Below are positions 17,933-27,017 of a DNA stretch of 64,000 nucleotides, piece after piece. The notes under the pieces were generated by a model. It was not told the origin of the DNA, ran no database searches, and was given only the letters and a program-made list of their open reading frames with translations. Location: the NCBI GenBank assembly GCA_026387915.1, contig JAPLKS010000014.1, positions 186,001 through 250,000 on the forward strand, read 5' to 3'. This DNA is from Gemmatimonadota bacterium (GTDB lineage: Bacteria > Gemmatimonadota > Gemmatimonadetes > Gemmatimonadales > Gemmatimonadaceae). The position numbers and the translations under genes were made by a program. Within the stretch, counting starts at the first letter, position 1. The number at the start of each line of letters is the position of its first letter.

Positions 17933-19444
17933 CTAGCGGGTGGGAGACGGTGGGGAAGCGTGCGTGAGCGACGAGAGTGAACCCGTGGTCATCGTGATCG
18001 TGAGGCCGATGAGCACATACCAGGGCCACGCCACATTGGCGAAGGGGCCAAGCAGCGACGCAAACGACGGGTATGAGGCCACGAGCGGTTTGGCAAAGAC
18101 GATGCCGGCCATGGTCAGAATGCCCACGGACATCCCTAGGATCACGTCGCGTTGGTTGGCGCGACGATTGGCCATACCGAGGAAGAACGCGCCCAAGAGC
18201 GCACCCTGCGTGAAGGACGCAATGGAGAGCGCGATCACCACCACTGGTGTGCGTCCCTCGGGAAAGAGCAGCGCGCCCACCGTCAGCACCACACCCCAGC
18301 CAAGGGCAAACCACCGACCCATGCGGAAGGTGCGGGCTTCGTCGGCGCCGTGGCCGGTGAGCGGCAGGTAAATGTCGTGCGTCGTCGTGGCGGCCAGCGA
18401 GTTGATGGCGCCAGAGTGGGTGCTCATAGTGGCGGCGAGAATCGACGCCACCAGTAAGCCCACCAGGCCATGCGGCATGCGTTGGAAAATAAACGTCGGG
18501 AAAATCGTATCCGGCGAGTTGAACTGCGCGCCGTTGAAGTACGTCCAGAGCCCAATGCCGACGGTGAGGAACAACGTCATCAGCACGAGCACGGCAATGC
18601 CGCTCCCGATGATCGCGCGTTGGGCGTCCTTAAGTGACCGAGCGGACAGCATCCGTTGCACGATCGTCTGATCCGCTCCGTGCGAGGCCATCGTCAAGAA
18701 CGCACCGCCGATGACGCCAGCCCAAATCGTGTGCGGGCGATCGAGGCCCAAGTAAAAATCGAACACCCGGAGTTTGTCGGCCGCGCGAGCCCCGTCAAGA
18801 ATCGTCGTCCAGCCACCGTCCACCGACTGTCCGAGCAGGACGATTGCCGAGATGCCGCCCGTGGCGTAGACGCCAGCTTGGAGCAACTCCGTCCAGACCA
18901 CCGCGCGCATGCCGCCGCGATATGTGTACACGATCGTGAGAATGCCGAGTAAAAGAATGGCCGCGGGCATCACCCATTGCTTGGGCATGGAGGGGCCGAT
19001 GATCAGCGCAATGGGAATGGCCGACGCAAAGACGCGCACGGAGTCGGCCATCGCACGCGTGGCCATAAACACGATCGAGGTGAATCGGCGCGCGCCGAGC
19101 CCGAAGCGTGTTTCGAGGAGTGCGTATGCGGTGACCAACTCACCTTGGAAGTAGCGGGGCAGCAATACGTACGCCACCACGAACCGGCCGATGATGTAGC
19201 CGAGGCACACCTGCAGAAATCCGAAGTTTCCGACAAACGCGAGTCCGGGGACGGAGATGAAGGTGAGGGCGCTCGTTTCGGCCGCGACAATAGAGAACAT
19301 CACCGCCCACCAGGGCAGGGAGCGGTTCGCGACGAAATAGTCGCGTGAGTTCTGCTGGTTGCGTCCGAGCCAGGTACCGAGCGCGACCGTGCCGCCCAGG
19401 TACACGACAATGACGACGATATCGAGCACTCCGAGTCTACTCAA
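17933..19444 (-). CDS. Sodium:solute symporter family (SSS) transporter
   Basis: A 503-residue integral membrane protein with about 13 helices. The N-terminal YFVANRSLPWWAVMFSIVAAETSALTF region is the SSS signature. The frame begins with TTG overlapping the stop of the upstream fusion gene by 8 nt; a GTG five codons further in (19429) is an equally good start. Context between a NagB-like/PIG-L enzyme and a hexosamine kinase suggests uptake of an amino sugar such as MurNAc or GlcNAc. Similar MurNAc/sialic-acid transporters exist in this family, as far as I recall. Confidence 0.85.
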   Translation of the reverse strand: MSRLGVLDIVVIVVYLGGTVALGTWLGRNQQNSRDYFVANRSLPWWAVMFSIVAAETSALTFISVPGLAFVGNFGFLQVCLGYIIGRFVVAYVLLPRYFQGELVTAYALLETRFGLGARRFTSIVFMATRAMADSVRVFASAIPIALIIGPSMPKQWVMPAAILLLGILTIVYTYRGGMRAVVWTELLQAGVYATGGISAIVLLGQSVDGGWTTILDGARAADKLRVFDFYLGLDRPHTIWAGVIGGAFLTMASHGADQTIVQRMLSARSLKDAQRAIIGSGIAVLVLMTLFLTVGIGLWTYFNGAQFNSPDTIFPTFIFQRMPHGLVGLLVASILAATMSTHSGAINSLAATTTHDIYLPLTGHGADEARTFRMGRWFALGWGVVLTVGALLFPEGRTPVVVIALSIASFTQGALLGAFFLGMANRRANQRDVILGMSVGILTMAGIVFAKPLVASYPSFASLLGPFANVAWPWYVLIGLTITMTTGSLSSLTHASPPSPTR

Positions 19445-21290
19445 CGACGTACGCCTCCATCGCGAAGTACTCGGCCAGTCCTAGGCGGTCGAGCATCGCG
19501 GCTGTGTCCTTGTTGCGCGTTTCGACGCGCTGCCAGAATTCGCGGTCGTCGTGCCCCGGGAACGGAGCGGAATCCTTCTGTGACTGGTGCTTGAAAATCG
19601 CTTGGATCTTCAGGCGCAGTTCCTCTTGCGCCATCGGTACGAGCCAGGTGGCGTCCGTGACGGGCCATTCCTGCCAGGCACCGCGATACAGCCACACTTC
19701 AGGACGCCCCGGTGCCTTGGCCGTGGGCCAGAGCTGCGCACGCGCTTCGTCGATGGCTTCCTTGCACATGCGGTGCGTGCCGTGCGGATCGGACAAGTCG
19801 CCGGCCACAAAAATCAGCTCCGGCTTCTTTTCCTCGAGCAGGGCACGTACGATCGCCACATCAGCCGGGCCGATCGGATCCTTCTTCACTTTGCCCGTTT
19901 GGTAGAACGGCAGATTGAGGAAACGCGCGGACTTGGCGTGCAGCCCCGACGTTTCAATGCCGCTCACCGCTTCCGCTTCGCGAATGATGCGCTTGAGATC
20001 TTGAATATCGGAGATGTCGACGTCGCCCGGTTTTTTCGAGGCAAGGAAGGCGCGCGCGCGCTCGGCGAACCCGCTCACCTTTGCCGCGTCAATGCTCCCG
20101 CTGGCGGCCAACCGTTCGAGGACGTCAATGTAGCGGCGCACGTCGTGGTCGAACACGGCGATGTTGCCGCTCGTCATGTACGCGACGGTGATGTCGTTGT
20201 CGTTGAGTGCGAGCTTGTGCAAGATGCCGCCCATCGAGATGACGTCGTCGTCCGGATGCGGCGAGAACACAATGATGCGCTTGCCGCGGGGCAACTTGGA
20301 CCGGCCACGGATTTTGGCGCCGAGGATGTTGAACACTTCGCCGTTCGCCGCGCCCGGCGATCCGCGTTGTGCAACAAGCGACGAGAGATGGTGCTCGGCG
20401 TAGTCTTGCTGTGTCAGCTTGAGAATGGCGGTGCCCGTGGTGAGCGAGAGCCACACGACCGCGCGCAGGGTGAGCTCCGGCGTCCACGCCACTTCGTCCA
20501 GCACCCACGGCGTGGCGATGCGCGTGAGGTCCGCGGCAGCCGCCCCGTCCACATAGAACGTGGTGTTGGGGTGACGCTGCAAAAATGTGGCGGCGACTTC
20601 CACGCTGATGTCGCCTTCCACTGCGCGGCGCACGATGCGCGACTTGTGTTCGCCGGTGGCGAGAATCGCAATCTCGCGCGCCTCGAGAATGGTCGCGACG
20701 CCCATCGTAATCGCTTCCTTGGGGACAAACTCCTCGCCAAAGAAATCCGCGGCCGCGTCGCGGCGCGTGACGTTATCGAGGTGAATGAGGCGCGTGCGGC
20801 TCCCGGCACCAGACCCCGGTTCGTTAAAACCGATGTGTCCCGTTTTTCCGATGCCGAGGAGCTGAAAATCGATACCACCCAAATCGCGAATGGCCTGCTC
20901 GTACGCGGCACAGGTCCGCTCCACATCGGCCCGCGGCGTCATCCCGCTCGGGATGTGGACGTTCTTGGGATCGATGTCCACCTGGGAAAAGAGATTCTCC
21001 CACATGAAGCGGTGATACGAGTGGATGCTCTCGGGCGGCATCGGCCAGTATTCGTCGAGATTGAACGTCACGACGTTCCGAAAGCTCAGCCCCTGCTCCC
21101 GGTGCATGCGAATGAGTTCGCGATACACGCCGATCGGTGTCGATCCGGTCGCGAGCCCGAGGACGACGGGGCGGTTCGAGCCCTCGCGTTCACGGATGAG
21201 CGTGGCGATCCGTTCCGCCACCACGCGAGCGAGGTCGTTGTGCGCGTCCACCGCGACCGTGGTGATTTTTTCGAGTGCGCTAGAAGACAT
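19437..21290 (-). CDS. Glucosamine-6-phosphate deaminase-like / PIG-L deacetylase fusion
   Basis: A 617-residue two-domain protein. Residues 1 to about 290 match NagB: GLATGSTP, FNLDEYW, and GIGKTGHIGFNEP. At the position of catalytic Asp141 of E. coli NagB stands Thr150, while His152 and Glu157 are kept. Residues about 330-617 are a PIG-L/LmbE zinc deacetylase with SPHPDDD (His345, Asp347-349). Bacteroidota have fusions of this layout. The PIG-L half may remove the acetyl group and so stand in for NagA, with the NagB half acting on the product (inference). It is first in a three-gene operon with symporter and kinase. No Shine-Dalgarno is evident. Confidence 0.85.
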   Translation of the reverse strand: MSSSALEKITTVAVDAHNDLARVVAERIATLIREREGSNRPVVLGLATGSTPIGVYRELIRMHREQGLSFRNVVTFNLDEYWPMPPESIHSYHRFMWENLFSQVDIDPKNVHIPSGMTPRADVERTCAAYEQAIRDLGGIDFQLLGIGKTGHIGFNEPGSGAGSRTRLIHLDNVTRRDAAADFFGEEFVPKEAITMGVATILEAREIAILATGEHKSRIVRRAVEGDISVEVAATFLQRHPNTTFYVDGAAAADLTRIATPWVLDEVAWTPELTLRAVVWLSLTTGTAILKLTQQDYAEHHLSSLVAQRGSPGAANGEVFNILGAKIRGRSKLPRGKRIIVFSPHPDDDVISMGGILHKLALNDNDITVAYMTSGNIAVFDHDVRRYIDVLERLAASGSIDAAKVSGFAERARAFLASKKPGDVDISDIQDLKRIIREAEAVSGIETSGLHAKSARFLNLPFYQTGKVKKDPIGPADVAIVRALLEEKKPELIFVAGDLSDPHGTHRMCKEAIDEARAQLWPTAKAPGRPEVWLYRGAWQEWPVTDATWLVPMAQEELRLKIQAIFKHQSQKDSAPFPGHDDREFWQRVETRNKDTAAMLDRLGLAEYFAMEAYVVE

Positions 21291-21307
21291 ATGGGGGATT
21301 GTGAAAC

Positions 21308-21337
21308 GGCCCGCGATCCCCTTGGGAATCGCGGGCC
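21308..21337 (-). terminator. Hairpin terminator downstream of erpA
   Basis: GGCCCGCGAT pairs with ATCGCGGGCC, with CCC/GGG extending into the loop. On the minus strand it is followed by GTTTC. It lies between erpA and the NagB-like fusion, separating two minus-strand units. Confidence 0.65.
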
Positions 21338-21402
21338 TCGTTCGATGACGTCACCGGGACGAGCGCGGCATCAAGCGCAGCGGCCCGCGGTGGAACGCAG
21401 TC

Positions 21403-21759
21403 TCAGGCGTTGAACGAGCTACCGCAACCGCAACCACCGGTGGCGTTGGGGTTCTTGAACGTGAAGCCTGAGCCTTGCATGGAGGTCACGTAGTCAATCG
21501 TGACGCCGCCCAGGTACTGCATCGAGAACGGATCGACGAAGAGACGGAAGCCGTTGAGCAAGACGATGGCGTCGTCCTCAGCGGGTTTGTCTTCGATGAG
21601 CAGGCTGTACTTGAAGCCGGAGCAACCGCCCGGCTGCACGGCGACGCGCAGGCCACCAACATCCGGCGACACGTTTTCTGCCGCCATGAACTTCTGAACC
21701 TCGACACCCGCCGCATCGGTCATCACGACGGCGACTTCGGGCTGATTAATTGTGCTCAC
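21403..21759 (-). CDS. erpA: A-type iron-sulfur carrier protein (ErpA/IscA family)
   Basis: A 118-residue HesB-family protein that donates Fe-S clusters to apo-enzymes. The three conserved cysteines are present: one in QPGGCSGFKY and two in the C-terminal GGCGCGSSF. The GTG start is set by an AAGGAG Shine-Dalgarno six nt upstream. A TATATT -10-like element (minus strand, about 21810) lies upstream, shared with the divergent gene. No isc/suf genes are adjacent. ErpA, IscA and SufA cannot be separated firmly. Confidence 0.88.
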   Translation of the reverse strand: MSTINQPEVAVVMTDAAGVEVQKFMAAENVSPDVGGLRVAVQPGGCSGFKYSLLIEDKPAEDDAIVLLNGFRLFVDPFSMQYLGGVTIDYVTSMQGSGFTFKNPNATGGCGCGSSFNA

Positions 21760-21820
21760 GGGAATCTCCTTAAGACGGGGGTGCCAGCACGACGCCGCAC
21801 CACGACATAAATATAGGGCA

Positions 21821-22399
21821 ATGGGGAACCCCTCTCAAGGATACCGCACCATCAGGCGCTGGGCGCGGGAGTTGGTACCGGCGCTCGGGCTTGCCGGCCT
21901 CCTCTTCGGAAGCGCCGCGGTGGCCTGGAAGCTGCTCACGCGGCCCGCGCCCAAGGCGGCGCCCATTGTGGTGGACGTCGACCGAAACGCTCGGCCCTAC
22001 CTCTCAGTGGCCGCGGCCGCGGTGGATTTGGAGCTTATTGCCCCTGACGGGCGCCGCGCCGTCACCGCCAGTTCACTTGAGCTTGCCAGCCGGGTGCCCC
22101 TCTCAGATGCTGGGGTGGACTGCGGCGGGTATGGTCGCGAAAAGGAATCGGAATCGGCCTGCACGGCGAGCATCGTCGTCCATGAGCCCATGCACGGCAC
22201 CTGGCGTGTTATCGTGACCTCAACCGACTCAACCCGAGGCGAAACACTGAATATCGGGTTTGGCGGCCAAGGGTTTCGACGCTCTGGTGGCTTTCCCGTT
22301 CGACTCATGGTCGACGCGCACCAGTCGGTGGAGTTCACCATTGGCGTGATGCCGGAAGGCGTCAGCCAAACCTCGCGCGTGAACCCCAAGGCCCGCTAA
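21821..22399 (+). CDS. Membrane-anchored protein of unknown function
   Basis: A 192-residue protein. ATG 21821 is preferred; an earlier in-frame start would overlap erpA on the other strand. A basic N-terminus precedes one transmembrane helix (about 20-38), and the rest appears extracytoplasmic, with a predicted beta-rich domain containing two cysteines (VDCGGY and SACTAS) that could pair. The ATG lies just after TATAGG, so the transcript may have almost no leader. I do not recognise the family. It is convergent with the NagZ fusion across a bidirectional hairpin. Confidence 0.6.
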   Translation: MGNPSQGYRTIRRWARELVPALGLAGLLFGSAAVAWKLLTRPAPKAAPIVVDVDRNARPYLSVAAAAVDLELIAPDGRRAVTASSLELASRVPLSDAGVDCGGYGREKESESACTASIVVHEPMHGTWRVIVTSTDSTRGETLNIGFGGQGFRRSGGFPVRLMVDAHQSVEFTIGVMPEGVSQTSRVNPKAR

Positions 22400-22409
22400 C
22401 TCGCTGGCC

Positions 22410-22450
22410 GACGGGACGAAGTTGCCAGTCGTCGGCAACCGCGTCCCGTC
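22410..22450. terminator. Bidirectional hairpin between convergent genes
   Basis: GACGGGACG/CGTCCCGTC is the outer stem and GTTGCC/GGCAAC the inner stem, with a 2x2 internal loop and a 7-nt apical loop. It lies between the stop codons of two convergent genes. Confidence 0.7.
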
Positions 22451-22462
22451 CCCGGTCCGTGC

Positions 22463-25400
22463 CTACTTCGCTGGCTGCGGCGGGCGGGTAGCCCCAGTGC
22501 CAAGCCGCATCACGAGATCGGCCACCGCCTGCCGTACGCCGCCGATTTTCGTGTTGGCGCGCGTCGGGTTCACGCGGTTGGTGAGCAGCAGCACAAACAA
22601 ATCGTTGGCGGGGTCCACCCAGAGCGAGCCGCCCGTGAACCCCGTGTGGCCAAACGCGGGGCGCTGCATCAGATGGCCAGCGGAGTTGGTGCCATTCGGC
22701 GTTTCCCAGAGCAGGGCACGGGCCGAGAAGGTGGAATCCGCCACTGTCGTGAACCGTCGCACCGTGGCATCACTCGCAATGCGCGCCGCGCCGAGCTGCC
22801 CGCCGTTGAGGTACATCTGTGCATAGCGCGTCATGTCGTGCGCCGTGCTGAACAGTCCGGCGTGCGAGGACACGCCGCCAAGCGCAAAGGCGTTTTCGTC
22901 GTGCACTTCGCCGCGCAGATGGCGCTGACGCCACGGATCAATTTCCGTTGGCGCAATACGTGCCAAGAGCGACGCCGGCGGATTGAATCGCGTGTCGGTC
23001 ATGCCGAGCGGGCCAAAGACATGCTCCGCCGCATAGGCGTCAATGCGCTGGCCCGTGATGCGCCGCAGAATCTCACCCAGCAGAATCGCATTGAGATCTG
23101 AGTAGACCATCCGCACACCAGGCAGGGTGTCGAGCGCGGTGGCATAGACGAGCGCCATCGCCGAATCTGGTGAGTTCGCTTCCTTGTACAGCGGGCGCCA
23201 TGCTGGCAACCCAGAACTGTGCGTGAGGAGATGGCGAATCAGCACGAGTTCTTTGTTGCGCCCTGTCCACTCGGGGAGATACCGCTGCACGGGAGCCGTC
23301 GGATCGATTTTTCCGGATTCCACCAACTGCATCACCGACGGCGCGAGCGCGGTCACCTTGGTGAGCGAGGCCATGTCCCACAGCGTGTTCGCGTCTGGGC
23401 GTGGCGAGTTCTTCCCGTCGAGATGCCCGGCGCCATACTCGGCGAGCACGCGGTCTTTGCGACCCACCACCACGTATGCGCCAGGGAAGGCGCTGTCAGC
23501 CACGGCGCGGTCGAGCAGGGCGCGCAACGAATCGCTGAGCAGTTTCGGTAGCGTGTCCACCGCGATCACCTCGTGTCCGGAATCATTGCCGCTTGCAAAG
23601 GGGCGGGGGAGTCCGTCGCCGCGCGCAAAATATCCCGGAAGTGAAATCGGGGCGCGTCCGCCGATGGGCGCGCGGCCGGTGATGGCGAGCGCGGCGGCCC
23701 GTTCGAGTGCGGGGCCGCGACCGTACGTGACGAGATAACTCCCCACATGTGGGAACTCGCGGATCACATACGGATTGCCATGCGCGGCCACGATGACGGG
23801 GCGCGTCGCGGCCACACCGTCGAGCCAGCGCGCAATGTGTTCGGCGACGGCAAAGTGGCCCTCCCCTTCGATGGTGCGAACGTGCGTGCTGAGGATAATC
23901 CGCTCGCGGGGGCGCAGCAGCGAATCGAGCGCAGCGTGCGTCCAGCGCGGCGAAATGCGCACCGCGCGCGCGCGCGGCAGGCTCTCGCGAATCGTGCTGG
24001 CGAATGTGCGGCCGGCTTCCACGTCGGCTTCGGACGTGTAGGTGAGCACAAGCGTGGGGCTGTCGTCGTGCAGCGGCACGAGGGCGCGTTCGTCACGCAG
24101 AAGCGTGATGGCTTCGCCCGCGATGCGTTCCGCCAGCGCGCGGTGTGGAGCGGCGCCGACAATCTCGCGCAGCGAGTCGAGCGCGACGATCGGGTGCTGC
24201 ACGGCCCCCGTGCGGAGTTTGAGTTCTAGGAGCCGGCGCACGGATGCATCAATGCGCGCGGGTGTAATTTCTCCCGCTTCGACGGCCGCGACGACGGCGT
24301 TGATCGCGCGCTGCGTGTCCGTGGGCTTGAGCAACACGTCGGCACCGGCGAGCACCGCGAGTACCGTGCTCCGCTCGACGGTGTACCCCTTGCCGACGCC
24401 CTCCATGGAGAGTGCGTCGGTCACGGTGAGGCCGCTAAACCCAAGCGAGTCGCGGAGCAGCGCCGTCACGATCGCTGGGGCGAGCGTGGCAGGAACGCTG
24501 TCGTGCTGCACTGCGGGAAGCGCGATGTGCGCCGTCATAATTCCCGTGATACCGGCCGCAATCACCGCGCGGAAGGGCACCAACTCGGTGGTGTTCAGAT
24601 GCGCGCGGTCGCCGCGCACCACGGGCAGGGCGTTATGCGAGTCGGTATCGGTGTCGCCGTGGCCAGGAAAATGTTTGGCCGTGGCGGCAACGCCTTCACC
24701 CTGCACGCCGCGCACGAACGCCGCCGAGAAGCGCGCCACCTGATCAGGGTCTTCGCCAAACGACCGGGTGTTGATCACGGGGTTGGCGGGATTGTTATTC
24801 ACGTCCACCACCGGCGCATACGCCATGTGAATGCCAACCGCGCGCGATTCACGACCAGTAATGATGCCGGCGAGTTCCGCGTTTGATTCTTTGCCCGTGG
24901 CGGCGATCGCCATTTCACTTGGCAGAATCGTCGCGCTCCCGGCGCCGTACGTATTGGGTGCGAAGACGCCTCCCTCGAGCCGTCCAAGTCCGGGCTCGAC
25001 GTCGGACGTCACCAACAGCGGCACGCGGGCGAGTTTCTGCAGGTCGTTCACCTTCGCGGCGACTTCAATCGGCGAGCCGAGCGACATCACAAGTCCACCG
25101 ACGCCGTCCTCTTGCACCCAGCGGCGCACTTCTTCGTACGCGGGGTCGGTGGTGCTGGTGTAGTCGCCCAGCAGCCAGACGGTGACCATTTGCGCCACGC
25201 GTTCGCGCAACGAGAGACTCAACAGCGTTTGGTCGATCCATCGCCGTGCGGCGTCGTTGAGCGGAGCGGTGAGCGTCGGTTCAAAATCCGGCGCGGCGAG
25301 CGCGCGCCGCCGACGTGCGGTGCCGCTCGTGGAGGCGTCGGTTGCTGCGGCAATCGCCGTTGAGGCACCCGCGCTCGCCGGTACGGCGGCGGCCGGCGGA

Positions 25401-25576
25401 GTGGCGACGCCGGATGCCGCCGCGGCGCTGGGCTCCCGCGGGGCGGGTGCCGGTGTGACCTTTGACGGAGCGGGAACCGGAATGCGTCGCACCGGCTGCG
25501 GGCTTCGCGCAGCACACGACGCGACAACGGGGAGCGCGCAGCAGAGAATCGCACGGCGAAACATGGGCATCGTCAC
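22463..25576 (-). CDS. nagZ: GH3 beta-N-acetylglucosaminidase (NagZ-like) fused to a beta-lactamase-type serine hydrolase; lipoprotein
   Basis: A 1037-residue protein. The N-terminus is a lipoprotein signal with lipobox VASC, so it is membrane-anchored outside the cytoplasm, unlike cytoplasmic E. coli NagZ. A Pro/Ala-rich tether (to about 95) leads to a GH3 domain (about 100-430) with KHFPGHGDTDTDSHN and the nucleophile Asp in VTDALSMEG, then the GH3 C-terminal alpha/beta domain. Residues about 660-1037 are a class C beta-lactamase/DD-peptidase fold with SLTK (SxxK), YSD and HTG. It likely removes GlcNAc from wall fragments; the second domain may act on the peptide or ester part. The first codon is GTG; ATG codons at 25570 and 25564 are alternatives. 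Confidence 0.88.
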   Translation of the reverse strand: MTMPMFRRAILCCALPVVASCAARSPQPVRRIPVPAPSKVTPAPAPREPSAAAASGVATPPAAAVPASAGASTAIAAATDASTSGTARRRRALAAPDFEPTLTAPLNDAARRWIDQTLLSLSLRERVAQMVTVWLLGDYTSTTDPAYEEVRRWVQEDGVGGLVMSLGSPIEVAAKVNDLQKLARVPLLVTSDVEPGLGRLEGGVFAPNTYGAGSATILPSEMAIAATGKESNAELAGIITGRESRAVGIHMAYAPVVDVNNNPANPVINTRSFGEDPDQVARFSAAFVRGVQGEGVAATAKHFPGHGDTDTDSHNALPVVRGDRAHLNTTELVPFRAVIAAGITGIMTAHIALPAVQHDSVPATLAPAIVTALLRDSLGFSGLTVTDALSMEGVGKGYTVERSTVLAVLAGADVLLKPTDTQRAINAVVAAVEAGEITPARIDASVRRLLELKLRTGAVQHPIVALDSLREIVGAAPHRALAERIAGEAITLLRDERALVPLHDDSPTLVLTYTSEADVEAGRTFASTIRESLPRARAVRISPRWTHAALDSLLRPRERIILSTHVRTIEGEGHFAVAEHIARWLDGVAATRPVIVAAHGNPYVIREFPHVGSYLVTYGRGPALERAAALAITGRAPIGGRAPISLPGYFARGDGLPRPFASGNDSGHEVIAVDTLPKLLSDSLRALLDRAVADSAFPGAYVVVGRKDRVLAEYGAGHLDGKNSPRPDANTLWDMASLTKVTALAPSVMQLVESGKIDPTAPVQRYLPEWTGRNKELVLIRHLLTHSSGLPAWRPLYKEANSPDSAMALVYATALDTLPGVRMVYSDLNAILLGEILRRITGQRIDAYAAEHVFGPLGMTDTRFNPPASLLARIAPTEIDPWRQRHLRGEVHDENAFALGGVSSHAGLFSTAHDMTRYAQMYLNGGQLGAARIASDATVRRFTTVADSTFSARALLWETPNGTNSAGHLMQRPAFGHTGFTGGSLWVDPANDLFVLLLTNRVNPTRANTKIGGVRQAVADLVMRLGTGATRPPQPAK

Positions 25577-25591
25577 AAAGGATGGCGGGTG

Positions 25592-26878
25592 ATGAATCGA
25601 ACAGTGGCACTGGCGCTAGCCACCTTAATCTGCACACTGGGAGCCGAGGCACAATCGCGCGGCGATACTCGGCGGCCTGAGCGCGTCCGTCCGGGCATCA
25701 CGGTGCTCCTCGACGAACAGATCGGACTGGTGCAGAATCGCCGTGTGGCGCTCCTGACCAACCAGACGGGAATCGACGAGCACGGGACGTCCGACATTGA
25801 CCTCCTCATGCAGGATGTCCGTGCCCGCAAAGCGCGCGTGCAGCTCGTTGCGCTCTTTGCCCCGGAGCACGGCGTGCGCGGGACAGAAGACCACCCCGAC
25901 GTCGACGACGAAAAGGATGCGCGGAGCGGCCTCGTCGTGCACTCCCTGTATAAGATGGGGACGATCGCACCGCCGGACTCCTTGCTTCGCGGCGTGGACG
26001 TGCTCGTGGTGGACCTACAAGACAGCGGGACGAGAACCTGGACGTATATCGGCGTCATGCTCTATGCCGTCCGCGCCGGCGCGCGGCTGCACATTCCCGT
26101 GGTAGTCCTCGACCGTCCAAACCCCATCACGGGGACGCGGCTTGAGGGGCCAATGCTCGACAGTGCCCTCGCCGACGATGCCGATCCGGTCCCCGGACGT
26201 AGAGGGAAGGCGCACGCCATCTACCCCCTGCCGCTGCGACACGGCATGACGATGGGGGAGCTCGCGTTGCTCTTCAATGGCGAACTTTCGCTGCAGGCCG
26301 ACCTTCACGTCGTGCCGGTGCGCGGTTGGAAGCGCGCGCAGTGGTTCGACGAAACGAAGCTCCCCTGGGTTCGCCCCTCGCCCAACCTGCCGTCGCTCAA
26401 GAGCATGTTGATGTTCCCAGGTACGGTGATGTTTGAGGCCACCAACCTTTCCGTAGGCCGAGGCACGGGCGAGCCGTTTCAGCGCGTGGGTGCGCCTTGG
26501 CTTAAGAGCCGCGAGGTCGTGGATTTGTTGCGCGAACGGTTGCTCCCGGGGGTGAAGTTCGAAGCGGAGCGATTCACCCCCAACAATCCCACCGATCACA
26601 AACACTCGGGCGTGACCGTGCCCGGTGTGCGCATCATTGTCACCGATCGCGACGCCGTGAGCCCAACCAGAGTGGGGGCGGCGCTCTTGTGGGCGATTGC
26701 CAAAACGTCTGGCGACTCCCTGACCCTGCGGCAGCCGCGATTTGACGAACTCTTTGGCTCCACAGCAGCGCGCGAGGCAATCCTCCGCGGCGATGACCCG
26801 GATAGCGTGCTCGATCAGCAACTGCCGCTGGTGCTGGCGTGGCGCGATCGGATGCGTCGGTATCAACTCTATCGCTAA
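25592..26878 (+). CDS. namZ: Exo-beta-N-acetylmuramidase NamZ (DUF1343 family)
   Basis: A 428-residue protein with a cleavable signal peptide (about 1-20, ending LGAEAQS). DUF1343 landmarks are LLTNQTGID, LFAPEHGVRG, VVDLQDSGTRTWTYIG and VVLDRPNPITG. The characterised Bacillus member removes MurNAc from the non-reducing end of peptidoglycan fragments. ATG 25592 is chosen over the adjacent in-frame GTG. It is divergent from the NagZ fusion, whose start is only 15 nt away, so the two promoters must lie within each other's coding sequence. Together the two enzymes could degrade glycan chains to monosaccharides. Confidence 0.9.
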   Translation: MNRTVALALATLICTLGAEAQSRGDTRRPERVRPGITVLLDEQIGLVQNRRVALLTNQTGIDEHGTSDIDLLMQDVRARKARVQLVALFAPEHGVRGTEDHPDVDDEKDARSGLVVHSLYKMGTIAPPDSLLRGVDVLVVDLQDSGTRTWTYIGVMLYAVRAGARLHIPVVVLDRPNPITGTRLEGPMLDSALADDADPVPGRRGKAHAIYPLPLRHGMTMGELALLFNGELSLQADLHVVPVRGWKRAQWFDETKLPWVRPSPNLPSLKSMLMFPGTVMFEATNLSVGRGTGEPFQRVGAPWLKSREVVDLLRERLLPGVKFEAERFTPNNPTDHKHSGVTVPGVRIIVTDRDAVSPTRVGAALLWAIAKTSGDSLTLRQPRFDELFGSTAAREAILRGDDPDSVLDQQLPLVLAWRDRMRRYQLYR

Positions 26879-27017
26879 TCCGTCCGGTTACCGCGCAGAC
26901 GCGGGTGGCACGTACCTTTGACGGGGCCATTGTTCACGGGCATCGGCCTCGTATTATGTTACACCACAAGCAGTTAGGCCGTATTGGCCTCGTGCTGATC
27001 CCGCACCCATTGCCGCA

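Noticed and set aside
19587-21413. 608-codon plus-strand frame antisense to the NagB-like fusion
   Set aside because: Composition and absence of motifs show a shadow; the minus-strand gene has catalytic motifs.
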